From contig NZ_PDJB01000001.1 in the NCBI RefSeq assembly GCF_002563895.1, positions 5,191,501-5,255,500 on the forward strand: DNA of 64,000 nucleotides, given 5' to 3'. Positions 1 through 10,962 of this stretch are shown here, one piece after another. Position 1 is the first letter of the stretch. Each line of letters starts with the position of its first letter. A program made the translations under genes and the position numbers. The notes under the pieces are model-generated. The model was not told the origin of the DNA and ran no database searches. It saw nothing but the letters and a program-made list of their open reading frames with translations. Source of the stretch: Pseudomonas lurida (GTDB taxonomy: Bacteria > Pseudomonadota > Gammaproteobacteria > Pseudomonadales > Pseudomonadaceae).

Positions 1-30
1 CTGGATATCTTCTCGCAAACGCTCGAACAT
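1..30 (-). CDS. cysE: Serine O-acetyltransferase CysE, N-terminal fragment
   Basis: The first ten codons of a minus-strand gene lie at the left edge and read MFERLREDIQ, the usual start of bacterial serine acetyltransferases. The enzyme makes O-acetylserine from serine and acetyl-CoA, the first step of cysteine synthesis. The gene starts 2 bp after the trmJ stop codon and in the same direction, the trmJ-cysE order known from pseudomonads. Only the start is in the window, so the call rests on ten residues plus context. Confidence 0.75.
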   Translation of the reverse strand, partial: MFERLREDIQ

Positions 31-32
31 TT

Positions 33-803
33 TTAATCCTTCCGCTTAAGAAGCTCGCCACGGGCCGCTTTCTGGGTTTCCGTGAGGATGCCACGCAATA
101 TATTCATTTCTGCCCGGCTGACCGAGCTGCGTCCGTAAAGGCGACGCAGGCGTGCCATCAAGTGCCGTGGTTTTTCCGGATCGAGGAACTCGATGGCCAC
201 CAGGGTTTGCTCCAAGTGCTCATAGAACCGCTCCAGTTCGTCCATGGTGGCCAACTCGCCACTCTTGGTCGACGCCACTTCGTCCTTCTCCACCTTGCTC
301 GGCTGGCCTTCAGCGGCCAGCCAGGCCATGCGCACTTCATAACTCAACACCTGCACCGCCGCCCCGAGGTTCAGCGAGCTGAACCCAGGGTCTGATGGGA
401 TGTGCACGTGGTAATGACATCGCTGCAGCTCTTCATTGGTAAGGCCGGAGTCTTCACGACCAAAGACCAAGGCAATTTCAGCGCCACCGGCGGCCTCTTC
501 CACCACTTTAGTGCCGCATTCGCGCGGATCCAGCAGCGGCCAGGGGATGCGACGGTCGCGGGCACTGGTGCCGAGCACCAGGTTGCAGCCGACCAAGGCG
601 TCTTCCAGGGTGGCGACGACCTGGGCTTTTTCCAGGATGTCATTGGCACCGGACGCACGGGCATCAGCCTCGTGGTGCGGGAACACACGCGGTTCGACCA
701 GCACCAGGCGCGTCAGCCCCATGTTTTTCATGGCTCGCGCCACCCCGCCGATGTTGCCGGGATGACTGGTATTGACCAAGACGACACGAATGTTTTGCAG
801 CAA
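33..803 (-). CDS. trmJ: tRNA (cytidine/uridine-2'-O-)-methyltransferase TrmJ
   Basis: A 256-aa SPOUT-class methyltransferase that 2'-O-methylates position 32 in the anticodon loop of several tRNAs, using SAM. The N-terminus (VVLVNTSHPGNIGGVARAMKN) is the family hallmark. The knot region carries GREDSGL near residue 115 and SLNLGAAVQ near residue 143, which form the SAM-binding trefoil. The length is normal for TrmJ. It is divergent from suhB, with a 145-bp gap that holds both promoters, and is followed by cysE after 2 bp, so the two probably share a transcript. Confidence 0.95.
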   Translation of the reverse strand: MLQNIRVVLVNTSHPGNIGGVARAMKNMGLTRLVLVEPRVFPHHEADARASGANDILEKAQVVATLEDALVGCNLVLGTSARDRRIPWPLLDPRECGTKVVEEAAGGAEIALVFGREDSGLTNEELQRCHYHVHIPSDPGFSSLNLGAAVQVLSYEVRMAWLAAEGQPSKVEKDEVASTKSGELATMDELERFYEHLEQTLVAIEFLDPEKPRHLMARLRRLYGRSSVSRAEMNILRGILTETQKAARGELLKRKD

Positions 804-884
804 GGGAGGCGCTCTCGGACACGGGAAAGGGGAGCAAATCTTACAGAACAGCCTAAGGTTATGCCATGAAAGCTAACGTCGTCC

Positions 885-912
885 TTCACCTGAAGAAAGT
901 TTCTGCTAGAAT
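885..912 (+). promoter_or_regulatory. Candidate sigma70 promoter for suhB
   Basis: A TTCACC (-35-like) and a TAGAAT (-10-like) are separated by 16 bp, about 35 bp before the suhB start codon. Both hexamers are close to consensus and the position fits a short leader. This is inferred from sequence only. Confidence 0.4.
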
Positions 913-948
913 GCTCGGCTTTCTTTAACAACCTTAGGTGACACATCC

Positions 949-1764
949 ATGCAGCCCATGCTGAATATCGCGCTGCGCGCCGCCCGCAGCGCCAGTGAAT
1001 TGATCTTCCGCTCCATCGAGCGCCTGGATACCATCAAGGTCGACGAAAAAGACGCCAAGGATTACGTATCCGAGGTGGATCGCGCCGCCGAACAGAAAAT
1101 CATCGACGCTCTGCGCAAGGCCTACCCTACCCACGGCATCCTCGGTGAAGAAACCGGCCTGCACAAAGGCAGCGGCGAAGGCGAAGACTACCTGTGGATC
1201 ATCGACCCACTGGATGGCACCACCAACTTCCTGCGCGGCATCCCGCACTTTGCCGTGAGCATCGCGTGCAAATACCGTGGCCGCCTGGAACACGCCGTTG
1301 TCCTGGACCCCGTCCGCCAGGAAGAATTCACCGCCAGCCGTGGCCGTGGCGCCCAGCTGAACGGTCGTCGCCTGCGCGTCAGCGGTCGTACCAGCCTGGA
1401 CGGCGCCCTGCTGGGTACCGGCTTCCCGTTCCGTGACGACCAGATGGACAACCTGGAAAACTACCTGGGCATGTTCCGCGCCCTGGTTGGCCAGACTGCC
1501 GGCATCCGTCGCGCCGGCGCAGCGAGCCTGGACCTGGCTTATGTGGCCGCGGGTCGTTTCGATGCGTTCTGGGAGTCGGGCCTGTCCGAGTGGGACATGG
1601 CTGCAGGCGCCCTGCTGATCCAGGAAGCGGGCGGCTTGGTGAGCGACTTCACCGGCGGTCACGACTTCCTTGAGAAAGGCCACGTGGTTGCCGGCAACAC
1701 AAAATGCTTCAAGGCAGTGCTGACGGCTATCCAGCCGCACCTGCCGGCTTCGCTGAAGCGCTAA
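949..1764 (+). CDS. suhB: Inositol-1-monophosphatase family protein SuhB
   Basis: A 271-aa member of the Mg-dependent inositol monophosphatase family. It hydrolyses inositol phosphates in vitro; in enteric bacteria SuhB also joins the Nus complex on rRNA transcripts, and in Pseudomonas aeruginosa it affects virulence genes. Visible motifs are GEETG (about residue 64), DPLDGTTNF (residues 86-94, with metal ligands D86 and D89) and WDMAAGALL (about residue 214). The length is normal. It is monocistronic and ends in a strong terminator. Confidence 0.95.
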   Translation: MQPMLNIALRAARSASELIFRSIERLDTIKVDEKDAKDYVSEVDRAAEQKIIDALRKAYPTHGILGEETGLHKGSGEGEDYLWIIDPLDGTTNFLRGIPHFAVSIACKYRGRLEHAVVLDPVRQEEFTASRGRGAQLNGRRLRVSGRTSLDGALLGTGFPFRDDQMDNLENYLGMFRALVGQTAGIRRAGAASLDLAYVAAGRFDAFWESGLSEWDMAAGALLIQEAGGLVSDFTGGHDFLEKGHVVAGNTKCFKAVLTAIQPHLPASLKR

Positions 1765-1776
1765 GCGAGCGAGCAC

Positions 1777-1806
1777 AAAAAAAGCACCCCGAGGGGTGCT
1801 TTTTTT
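1777..1806 (+). terminator. Rho-independent terminator after suhB
   Basis: A GCACCC/GGGTGC stem with a 4-nt loop is flanked by an A run on the left and a T run on the right. It can end suhB transcription and, read from the other side, the minus-strand glycine-zipper gene. Confidence 0.9.
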
Positions 1807-1907
1807 ATGCCTGGGCGTTGGGAACACCCAATACCCACGGATGCACACTCAATCCAATGGGGAGCCGACGTACCCACTCCCCCATCTGGACCGACGCCAG
1901 CCCTTGA

Positions 1908-2471
1908 TTACTGCTGGTTCTGGCCGAGGACCAGGCGACCTTCTTTGTCGACTGGAATCTGACCACCTGGGTCGCGATCCATACGCACGGTGCCTTCCTT
2001 GCCATCGAGGTTGTAACGCACGTCATAGCCGACCACTTTGTCGCTGATGTCGTTGACGGTGTTACAACGGGTTTGGGTGGTGGTGTAGGTATCGCGGTTC
2101 TGCATGCCTTCCTGAACCTTGTTACCGGCGTAGCCGCCACCGACCGCACCGGCCACCGTAGCCAGCTTCTTGCCATTACCGCCACCGACCTGGTTGCCCA
2201 GCAGGCCACCAGCCAGGGCACCCACGACGGTACCGACGATCTGATGTTGATCCTGAACCGGCTTCTGCCGGGTCACAGCGACGTCCTTGCAGACCTCGCG
2301 CGGGGTTTTAATCTGGGTTTTCACCGGCTGCACCGCCAGCACTTGCGCATACTCAGGGCCGCTTTTTACCAGGCTGTAGGTGGCAACAGCACCCCCGGCA
2401 GTCACACCGACAGCACCCAATACCGCACCAACCAGCAACGACTTGTTCACGTTGAACCTCCTGACCATCAC
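1908..2471 (-). CDS. Glycine-zipper 2TM domain envelope protein
   Basis: A 187-aa protein with an N-terminal hydrophobic segment (about residues 11-33) and a glycine-zipper region around residues 77-115, rich in GxxxG spacing such as GALAGGLLG and GAVGGGYAG. The central region contains two Cys residues. It resembles the Rickettsia 17-kDa antigen/SlyB-like family, which sits in the cell envelope and supports its integrity. The first codons are MMV, so the start could be either Met. It is a single gene between two terminators. The exact role is unknown. Confidence 0.8.
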   Translation of the reverse strand: MMVRRFNVNKSLLVGAVLGAVGVTAGGAVATYSLVKSGPEYAQVLAVQPVKTQIKTPREVCKDVAVTRQKPVQDQHQIVGTVVGALAGGLLGNQVGGGNGKKLATVAGAVGGGYAGNKVQEGMQNRDTYTTTQTRCNTVNDISDKVVGYDVRYNLDGKEGTVRMDRDPGGQIPVDKEGRLVLGQNQQ

Positions 2472-2511
2472 AAGCGGACCGAAACGTCCGCGCTATACCC
2501 AGCCTTGGAGC

Positions 2512-2546
2512 AAAAAAAAAGGCGCGAGTTCAATACTCGCGCCTTT
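2512..2546 (-). terminator. Terminator of the queA-secF operon
   Basis: A perfect 9-bp stem (GGCGCGAGT/ACTCGCGCC) with a 5-nt loop is followed on the minus strand by nine T (the A run at 2512-2520). It lies 28 bp after the secF stop and ends the queA-tgt-yajC-secD-secF transcript. Confidence 0.92.
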
Positions 2547-2573
2547 CTTGTAACAGCGATCGACAAACACCCA

Positions 2574-3488
2574 TCAAGGGCGGTCGTCGACCTCCTTGCC
2601 GGTGGCGGCAGGAGGGATCAAGTCTTCGCTGTTGAGGTTCAGCCAGATCAGCACCACGTTGGCGATGTAGATCGACGAGTAGGTGCCCGCCAGGACGCCG
2701 ATGAACAGCGCCAGGGAGAAGCCCCACAGGTTGTCGCCACCGAAGATCATCAGCGCGGCAATCGCCAGCAAGGTGGAGATCGACGTCGCCATGGTCCGCA
2801 GCAGGGTCTGGGTGGTCGAGATGTTGATGTTCTCGATCAGCGTCGCCTTGCGCAGCACACGGAAGTTCTCACGAACCCGGTCGAATACCACGATGGTGTC
2901 GTTGAGTGAGTAACCAATGATCGCCAGCACGGCCGCCAATACGGTCAGGTCGAAGGTGATCTGGAAGTACGCCAGGATACCCACGGTCACGATCACGTCG
3001 TGGATCAGCGACACAATGGCGCCGACACCGAACTTCCACTGAAAGCGGAAAGCCAGGTAGATCATGATGCCGACCAGCGCCATCAGCATGCCGAGGCCGC
3101 CCTGGTCGCGCAGCTCTTCACCGACCTGCGGGCCCACGAACTCGACGCGCTTGACCGACGCCGGGTTATCGCCGCCGACCTTCTGCAAGGCCTCGGCAAC
3201 CTGGTGACCCAGTTGCGGGTCTTCGCCCGGCATACGCACCAGCAGGTCGGTGGTGGCACCGAAGCTCTGCACGATGGCTTCGTGATAGCCGGCTTTGACC
3301 AGCTCGTTGCGCACCAGGGTAACGTCGGCCGGCTTCTCGTAGGTCAGCTCGATGAGCGTACCGCCGGTGAAGTCCAGACCGTAGTTCAGGCCCTTATGGA
3401 ACCAGCTGAACAACGCCAGAACGGTAAGGAGCACGGTGACGCCGAACGCAACGTTGCGAACGCCCATGAAGTTGATTGTACGTAACAT
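2574..3488 (-). CDS. secF: Protein translocase subunit SecF
   Basis: A 304-aa inner-membrane protein that works with SecD and YajC on the SecYEG channel, using the proton gradient to complete export of preproteins. It shows the standard SecF plan: one N-terminal membrane segment, a periplasmic domain (LDFTGGT near residue 38) and a C-terminal RND-type bundle of five segments with GYSLNDTIVVFDRVREN near residue 195. The length is normal. It begins 9 bp after secD and closes the operon. Confidence 0.97.
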   Translation of the reverse strand: MLRTINFMGVRNVAFGVTVLLTVLALFSWFHKGLNYGLDFTGGTLIELTYEKPADVTLVRNELVKAGYHEAIVQSFGATTDLLVRMPGEDPQLGHQVAEALQKVGGDNPASVKRVEFVGPQVGEELRDQGGLGMLMALVGIMIYLAFRFQWKFGVGAIVSLIHDVIVTVGILAYFQITFDLTVLAAVLAIIGYSLNDTIVVFDRVRENFRVLRKATLIENINISTTQTLLRTMATSISTLLAIAALMIFGGDNLWGFSLALFIGVLAGTYSSIYIANVVLIWLNLNSEDLIPPAATGKEVDDRP

Positions 3489-3497
3489 GGCAGCCCC

Positions 3498-5369
3498 TTA
3501 AATCCACAACTTCTTGAAGTCACGCCCGCCAAAGATCAGGTTGACCATTGCGCGGGTCACCATGATGGCCGTGAACATCGAGGTAAAGATACCGAGGGAC
3601 ATGGTCACCGCAAAACCTTTGACCGGGCCGGTGCCCATGGCAAAGAGAATCCCGCCGACCAGCAAGGTGGTCAAGTTGGAGTCGAGAATCGCGGTAAATG
3701 CCCGGCCGAAGCCTTCGTTGATTGCACGCTGTACGGTCATGCCCGCCGCGATCTCTTCACGGATCCGCGAGAAGATCAGTACGTTGGCGTCTACCGCCAT
3801 ACCCATGGTGAGTACGATACCGGCGATACCTGGCAGGGTCAGTGTAGCGCCCAGCAGCGACATCAAGGCCAGCAGCATCACCATGTTGCCCGCCAGGGCC
3901 ACGGTGGCGATGATGCCGAAGAAGCGGTAGATGGCGATGATGAACAGCGACACGAACAGCATGCCCCACAAGGCCGCGTCGATACCCTTGGTGATGTTGT
4001 CGGCACCCAGGCTCGGGCCGATGGTACGTTCTTCAGCGAAGTACATCGGCGCAGCCAGGCCACCGGCACGCAGCAGCAGGGCCAGTTCCGAGGACTCGCC
4101 CTGGCCGTTCAGGCCAGTGATACGGAACTGAGCACCCAGCGGCGACTGGATGGTCGCCAGGCTGATGATCTTCTTCTCTTCCTTGAAGGTCTGAACCGGC
4201 ACGTCTTTCTCGACGCCATTGACCATCTGCTTGGTATAGGTGGTCACCGGGCGTTGCTCGATGAAGATCACCGCCATACTGCGACCGACGTTGCTGCGCG
4301 TGGCGCGGCTCATCAGTTCGCCACCATGACCATCCAGGCGGATGTTCACTTCAGGGGTGCCGTGCTCGCCGAAACCGGCCTTGGCGTCAGTTACCTGGTC
4401 ACCGGTGATGATCAAGCCACGCTCGATCAGCGCTGGAGGACGGTTGCCTTCGCGGAACTCGAACTCTTCGGCAGTGGCGCGGGTAGCACCCGGCTCAGCC
4501 GCCAGACGGAATTCCAGGTTGGCAGTCTTGCCCAGGATACGCTTGGCTTCAGCGGTGTCCTGCACGCCCGGCAGCTCAACCACGATGCGGTTGGCGCCCT
4601 GGCGCTGGACGATCGGCTCGGCCACACCCAGCTCGTTGACGCGGTTACGCACCGTGGTCAAGTTCTGCTTGATGGAGTATTCGCGGATTTCCGCCAGCTT
4701 GGCTGGGGTCATCGCCAGACGCAGCACAGGTTGACCGTTCAGGTCGGCCGGTACGATGTCGAAATCGTTGAAGTTCTTGCGGATGAGGGCACGGGCCTGT
4801 TCGCGGGACGCTTCGTCAGAGAAGCCCAGCTGGATGGCACCATTGAGCTGCGGCAGGCTGCGATAACGCAGGCGCTCTTTACGCAGCAAGCTCTTCACGT
4901 CGCCTTCGTAGACCTTCAAGCGCGCGTCGAGGGCTTTGTCCATGTCGACTTCCAGCAGGAAGTGCACACCACCGGACAAGTCCAGGCCCAGCTTCATCGG
5001 GTGCGCGCCGATCTTGCGCAACCAGGTTGGCGTGGTCTGTGCCAGGTTGAGCGCGACAACATAGTCGTCACCCATGGCCTTGCGTACGACATCCTTGGCT
5101 GGCAATTGGTCTTCTGCCTTGGTCAGGCGCAACAAACCGCCCTTCGCATCAGCCGCCAATGTTGCCGCCTTGACCTGGATACCCGCGTCAGTGAGCGCTT
5201 TGCTCGCGCGTTCCAGGTCAGCCTGATTGACCTGCAGCGAAGTGCTGGCGCCAGTGATCTGGATCGCCGGGTCATCAGGATAGAGATTGGGAGCGGAATA
5301 AATAAAACCGATCGCCAGCACCGCCAGGATCAGTACGTATTTCCACAGAGGGTATTTGTTCAGCATCAC
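3498..5369 (-). CDS. secD: Protein translocase subunit SecD
   Basis: A 623-aa partner of SecF. An N-terminal membrane segment (residues 7-27) is followed by a large periplasmic region with the GLDLSGGVHFLLEVD motif near residue 128 and then six C-terminal membrane segments. These carry the TLPGIAGIVLTMGMAVDANV motif, whose Asp takes part in proton coupling. The size matches pseudomonad SecD. Upstream, a 59-bp gap after yajC holds a small GC-rich inverted repeat that could stabilise mRNA. Confidence 0.97.
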   Translation of the reverse strand: MMLNKYPLWKYVLILAVLAIGFIYSAPNLYPDDPAIQITGASTSLQVNQADLERASKALTDAGIQVKAATLAADAKGGLLRLTKAEDQLPAKDVVRKAMGDDYVVALNLAQTTPTWLRKIGAHPMKLGLDLSGGVHFLLEVDMDKALDARLKVYEGDVKSLLRKERLRYRSLPQLNGAIQLGFSDEASREQARALIRKNFNDFDIVPADLNGQPVLRLAMTPAKLAEIREYSIKQNLTTVRNRVNELGVAEPIVQRQGANRIVVELPGVQDTAEAKRILGKTANLEFRLAAEPGATRATAEEFEFREGNRPPALIERGLIITGDQVTDAKAGFGEHGTPEVNIRLDGHGGELMSRATRSNVGRSMAVIFIEQRPVTTYTKQMVNGVEKDVPVQTFKEEKKIISLATIQSPLGAQFRITGLNGQGESSELALLLRAGGLAAPMYFAEERTIGPSLGADNITKGIDAALWGMLFVSLFIIAIYRFFGIIATVALAGNMVMLLALMSLLGATLTLPGIAGIVLTMGMAVDANVLIFSRIREEIAAGMTVQRAINEGFGRAFTAILDSNLTTLLVGGILFAMGTGPVKGFAVTMSLGIFTSMFTAIMVTRAMVNLIFGGRDFKKLWI

Positions 5370-5428
5370 GCCGCCCGCTTATAACGCGGGGCGCCTTGCG
5401 CGCCCCGTCGATTGGTAAAGGTTGTTAC

Positions 5429-5767
5429 TTAGATCGCTTTGAGCGTGCCTTTTGGCAGCGTGGCGGCGATGGCGCCCTTCTGGAACTTCATTTCTACGGT
5501 GTCGGAGACTTCCAGTACCACGAAAGCATCGGAAACCTTGGTGATCTTGCCAGCGATACCGCCGGTGGTCACAACTTCGTCACCTTTCTGCAGGCTGCCA
5601 AGCAGGTTCTTCTGCTCTTTGGCGCGCTTGGCCTGTGGACGCCAGATCATCAGGTAGAAGATGACCAGGAAGCCGACCAGGAAAATCCACTCGAAACCAC
5701 CGCCCATAGGACCGGCAGCGGCAGGCGCAGCGGCGTCAGCCATGGCGTTAGAGATAAAAAAGCTCAT
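5429..5767 (-). CDS. yajC: Preprotein translocase accessory subunit YajC
   Basis: A 112-aa single-pass membrane protein. It has a short N-terminal tail, one hydrophobic segment (about residues 27-47) ending in RPQAKRAKEQ, and a small cytosolic domain with the family's GDEVVTTGGIAGKI motif. YajC binds SecDF and AcrB-type proteins. It lies between tgt and secD in the usual order, 43 bp after tgt. Confidence 0.97.
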   Translation of the reverse strand: MSFFISNAMADAAAPAAAGPMGGGFEWIFLVGFLVIFYLMIWRPQAKRAKEQKNLLGSLQKGDEVVTTGGIAGKITKVSDAFVVLEVSDTVEMKFQKGAIAATLPKGTLKAI

Positions 5768-5810
5768 TTAGCACTCCAGTTGCAAATAGTGAATCTTAGG
5801 GTCGGAAAAC

Positions 5811-7981
<2,171 letters not shown>

Positions 7982-8089
7982 GATGGGGTTCGTCTAGCAG
8001 GGCCGGGAAGTCTAGCGGAAATAGTCAAAATTGACCATGAAACGTGATTGACCAACGGTAATCACCTCTCTATACTTCGCCGCCATTGA

Positions 8090-8174
8090 GCCCTGATGGC
8101 GGAATTGGTAGACGCGGCGGATTCAAAATCCGTTTTCGAAAGGAGTGGGAGTTCGAGTCTCCCTCGGGGCACCA
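8090..8174 (+). tRNA. tRNA-Leu (anticodon CAA)
   Basis: An 85-nt class II tRNA. The acceptor arm pairs GCCCTGA with TCGGGGC, followed by an encoded CCA. The D-loop contains GGTAGACGCGG, the anticodon loop is TTCAAAA with CAA at 8124-8126, there is an extended variable arm, and the T-arm reads GTTCGAGTC. It reads UUG codons. The 3' end and its downstream terminator are repeated in degenerate form at 11411-11512. Confidence 0.96.
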
Positions 8175-8180
8175 TCTTAA

Positions 8181-8210
8181 AAAAAGACCTTGAAATTCAA
8201 GGTCTTTTTT
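8181..8210 (+). terminator. Terminator after tRNA-Leu
   Basis: A GACCTTGA/TCAAGGTC stem with a 3-nt loop is flanked by A and T runs. It begins directly after the CCA end of the tRNA. Confidence 0.9.
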
Positions 8211-8282
8211 TTCGCCTGTAGAAAAGTGGGCGGTCAGCAGAATTACCGATCACCGCCTGCTCTCAACTTCAAACACCCCCCC

Positions 8283-8313
8283 CCTGTGGGAGCGGGCCTG
8301 CCTGCGAAGGCGC
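8283..8313. repeat. Single REP element
   Basis: One copy of the GTGGGAGCGGGCCTGCCTGCGAAGG-type REP motif. It lies in a 341-bp stretch (8213-8553) in which no convincing gene was seen; small open frames on both strands lack good starts and show no family features. Confidence 0.75.
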
Positions 8314-8553
8314 CAGCCCCAGCGGTAGCAATATACGCACAGCGCCAAATAGCCTTCAGGCAGAAATTTTTGACAACGATAAGGCACTTGCATTTGCCGA
8401 TAGCTACTGCAAAAGCCACCCTGATCGCAACATGAGCCAGTTAGCACTGGCCTTGGTAGAGAGCCAATACCGTAATACTCAAGGAACACTGGCCTAATTT
8501 TCATAATCAGATATGGCTTGGCGATTCAGAAGGATTGTCAAAATGAGAATGTT

Positions 8554-9456
8554 CTAATCGTCGCTGACAAAAGGAGGAATGGCGATGAAGCGCTCCCTCA
8601 GCCATTGATGCAGCGCAGTCACTGCCCGTGACACCTGCCCGCGATGAGGGCAGGCGAAACTCAGCGGGTACACATCGCCGGGATAGTCGGTCAGCAGTAC
8701 CACTAGACGGCCTGCGTGTACGTCGGCGCAGACGTCCAGCCAGGATTTGTAGGCGATCCCTTCACCCTGCAGGGCCCAGCGGCGCACTATATCGGCGTCA
8801 TCGCTGAACAACGGGCCGGCGACGTGAACCGTTTGCGTACCCAATTGCCAGCGGTCATGCAGCCGGCCGTTTTGCAGGTAGGGCAGGCACGCGTGACGCG
8901 ACAGGTCCTGCGGCGTTCGTGGCGCGTCATGGCGGGCCAGGTAGTCCGGAGACGCCACCAGCACCCGACGGTTAGTGGGCACCAGGGGCAAGGCAATGTA
9001 GTTGGCGTCTTCGTTCAGCCCGTAGCGAATGGCCACATCCACGGGGTCACGAAACAGGTTGCTCACGTGGTCAGAGAGCAGAAAACGCAGGTTCAACTCG
9101 GGGTGCAAGCGGCGGAATTCGGTGAGCCACGGCAGCAGGATATTGCGCCCCAGGTCCGACGGGGCGGCGATCTGCAGGGTGCCACGCAACGGCGCATTGT
9201 CACCGTGCAGGTTGGCCCGACCTTGCTCCAGGTGTTCGAGCACTGACCGCGCCGTGGGCAGGTACTGCTCACCTTCAGCGCTGAGGCGCAAGCTGCGCGT
9301 CGTGCGGGTGAACAGGCGCACCTCCAGTTCCCGCTCCAGCCGCTTGATCGCGGCGGCCACCTGCCCCGGCAGCAAATCAGCCTCAACCGCGGCGGCGGTA
9401 AAGCTGCCCAGGGCGGCGCTGCGCAAGAACAAAGCAAGGTCATCGATACGGATCAT
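8554..9456 (-). CDS. LysR-family transcriptional regulator
   Basis: A 300-aa regulator. The N-terminal winged HTH (residues 1-60) contains FTAAAVEADLLPGQVAAAIKRLE, with a Leu-Pro where most relatives have Ser-Gln-Ser. The LysR substrate-binding domain follows (about residues 90-295). It belongs to the group with the RLFTRTTRSLRLSAEG signature. It is divergent from the zinc-type oxidoreductase gene, 97 bp apart, so it probably controls that gene. The effector is unknown. Confidence 0.9.
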   Translation of the reverse strand: MIRIDDLALFLRSAALGSFTAAAVEADLLPGQVAAAIKRLERELEVRLFTRTTRSLRLSAEGEQYLPTARSVLEHLEQGRANLHGDNAPLRGTLQIAAPSDLGRNILLPWLTEFRRLHPELNLRFLLSDHVSNLFRDPVDVAIRYGLNEDANYIALPLVPTNRRVLVASPDYLARHDAPRTPQDLSRHACLPYLQNGRLHDRWQLGTQTVHVAGPLFSDDADIVRRWALQGEGIAYKSWLDVCADVHAGRLVVLLTDYPGDVYPLSFACPHRGQVSRAVTALHQWLRERFIAIPPFVSDD

Positions 9457-9553
9457 TTTCGCTACCAGAGTGAAAGTGTTGCTGCATTGTGTTGATTTTT
9501 CTTTGTAGTGGAAACGGTAAAGATGCTCGCAACCCCCTCATCAATGAGTTGCC

Positions 9554-10564
9554 ATGAAAGCCATCGCCTTTACCGAACACGGTCTACCCATCCACGACCC
9601 GCGCTCACTGCAAGACGTCAATATTGCCGCGCCAACGCCTGGCCCTAGGGACCTGCTGGTGGAAGTGGAGGCGGTCGCGGTCAACCCGGTGGACACCAAA
9701 GTCCGCTCCGGCAGCTTCGCCAAGGAACCGAAGGTGCTCGGCTGGGACGCGGCCGGTACCGTGCGCGACGTCGGCGCCGAAGTCCGTTTGTTCAAGCCGG
9801 GGGACAAGGTCTACTACGCCGGCTCGCTGACCCGGGCAGGCAGTTACAGTGAACTGCAGGTGGTGGACGAGCGTATTGTCGGGCACCGGCCTCAGTCGTT
9901 GAGCGCTGCCCACGCTGCGGCCTTACCGCTGACCTCGATCACCGCCTGGGAATTGTTGTTTGATCGCCTGGGTGTACGCGAAGACGGCGGCGATGGCGAT
10001 GTGTTGCTGGTGGTAGGTGCCGCCGGCGGCGTGGGCTCGATGCTGGTGCAACTGGCTCGCGAGTTGACCGGCATGACCGTGATCGGTACCGCCTCGCGCC
10101 CGGAGACTGTCGACTGGGTCAAGCGCATGGGCGCCGATCACGTGATAGACCATCGCCAGCCGATGCTGGCCCAACTGCAGGCGCTGGGCGTTGGCGAGGT
10201 GAGTCATGTGGCCAGCCTGACACACACCGAAGAGCATTTGCCGCAATTGATCGAAGTGTTGCGACCACAAGGGCGCCTGGGAGTGATCGATGATCCCCGC
10301 AGCCTGGACGTGATGCCGCTCAAGCTCAAGTCATTGTCACTGCACTGGGAGTTGATGTTCACCCGCTCGCTGTTCGAAACCCCGGACATGATCCACCAGC
10401 ATCATCTGCTCAATCGCATCGCCAAACTGATCGACCAAGGCATTTTGCAGACCACCCTGGGTGAGCATTTCGGCGCTATCAATGCGGCCAACATGCGCCG
10501 TGCCCATGCGCTGGTCGAGAGCAACAAGGCGCGTGGCAAGATTGTGCTGGAGGGGTTTGCATGA
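9554..10564 (+). CDS. Zinc-binding alcohol dehydrogenase family protein (MDR, quinone-oxidoreductase-like)
   Basis: A 336-aa medium-chain dehydrogenase/reductase. The N-terminal GroES-like domain has the NPVDTKVRSG motif and the Rossmann domain has VGAAGGVGSMLVQLAR near residue 155. Cys/His zinc ligands of classical alcohol dehydrogenases are not evident, so it fits the zinc-free NADPH:quinone-reductase-like subgroup. It overlaps the next gene by 4 bp (ATGA). The divergent LysR gene is the likely regulator. The substrate cannot be read from sequence. Confidence 0.9.
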   Translation: MKAIAFTEHGLPIHDPRSLQDVNIAAPTPGPRDLLVEVEAVAVNPVDTKVRSGSFAKEPKVLGWDAAGTVRDVGAEVRLFKPGDKVYYAGSLTRAGSYSELQVVDERIVGHRPQSLSAAHAAALPLTSITAWELLFDRLGVREDGGDGDVLLVVGAAGGVGSMLVQLARELTGMTVIGTASRPETVDWVKRMGADHVIDHRQPMLAQLQALGVGEVSHVASLTHTEEHLPQLIEVLRPQGRLGVIDDPRSLDVMPLKLKSLSLHWELMFTRSLFETPDMIHQHHLLNRIAKLIDQGILQTTLGEHFGAINAANMRRAHALVESNKARGKIVLEGFA

Positions 10565-10962
10565 ATACCTTGATCAAGTCCATGGGGTTGACGCTGATGG
10601 TGTCGATGACCTCAGGCTGCGCCAGCCAACACCCGAACCTTTCCCCCAACGGAGCGACCGCTATGCAAAAGCCCTTGGTATCCATCGCCGTGCTCAAGGC
10701 CAAACCCGGTCAGCAGCAGGCACTCAAGCAAGGCTTGTTGGCGCTGGTTGAACCAACGCGCACCGAGCCCGGTAACCTTGACTATGTGCTGTTTGAGCTG
10801 CGTGACGAGCCGGGTACGTTCTACATGCGTGAAGCCTTTAAGAATCAGGCCGCCCTCGATGCGCACTTTGCAACGCCGTACTTCAAGGAATTTGCAGCAA
10901 ATGCCGATAGCTTGCTCAAGGAGCCTTTGCAACTGATCTTCCTTGAACAGGTTTCAAACTAA
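10561..10962 (+). CDS. Antibiotic biosynthesis monooxygenase (ABM) domain protein with lipoprotein signal
   Basis: 133 aa. Residues 1-20 form a lipoprotein signal ending in MTSGC (lipobox Cys20), followed by an ABM/YgiN-like ferredoxin-fold domain from about residue 38 with VSIAVLKAKPGQQQ and FYMREAFKNQAALDAHF. ABM proteins are usually cytosolic quinol monooxygenases with no signal. An internal ATG at 10663 with a GGAG Shine-Dalgarno at 10651-10654 would give a normal cytosolic ABM protein of 99 aa, so two products are possible. Translation is coupled to the oxidoreductase. Confidence 0.85.
   Translation: MNTLIKSMGLTLMVSMTSGCASQHPNLSPNGATAMQKPLVSIAVLKAKPGQQQALKQGLLALVEPTRTEPGNLDYVLFELRDEPGTFYMREAFKNQAALDAHFATPYFKEFAANADSLLKEPLQLIFLEQVSN

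Noticed and set aside
402..869. Long plus-strand open frame opposite trmJ
   Set aside because: It lies wholly over a well-supported conserved gene, has no ribosome site, and its translation has the composition of a GC-rich antisense shadow.
4254..5384. 376-codon plus-strand frame opposite secD
   Set aside because: Shadow of secD in a high-GC genome; no family features and no start signal.
8190..8504. Short frames downstream of tRNA-Leu
   Set aside because: They start in the terminator hairpin or run through a REP element and lack start signals.
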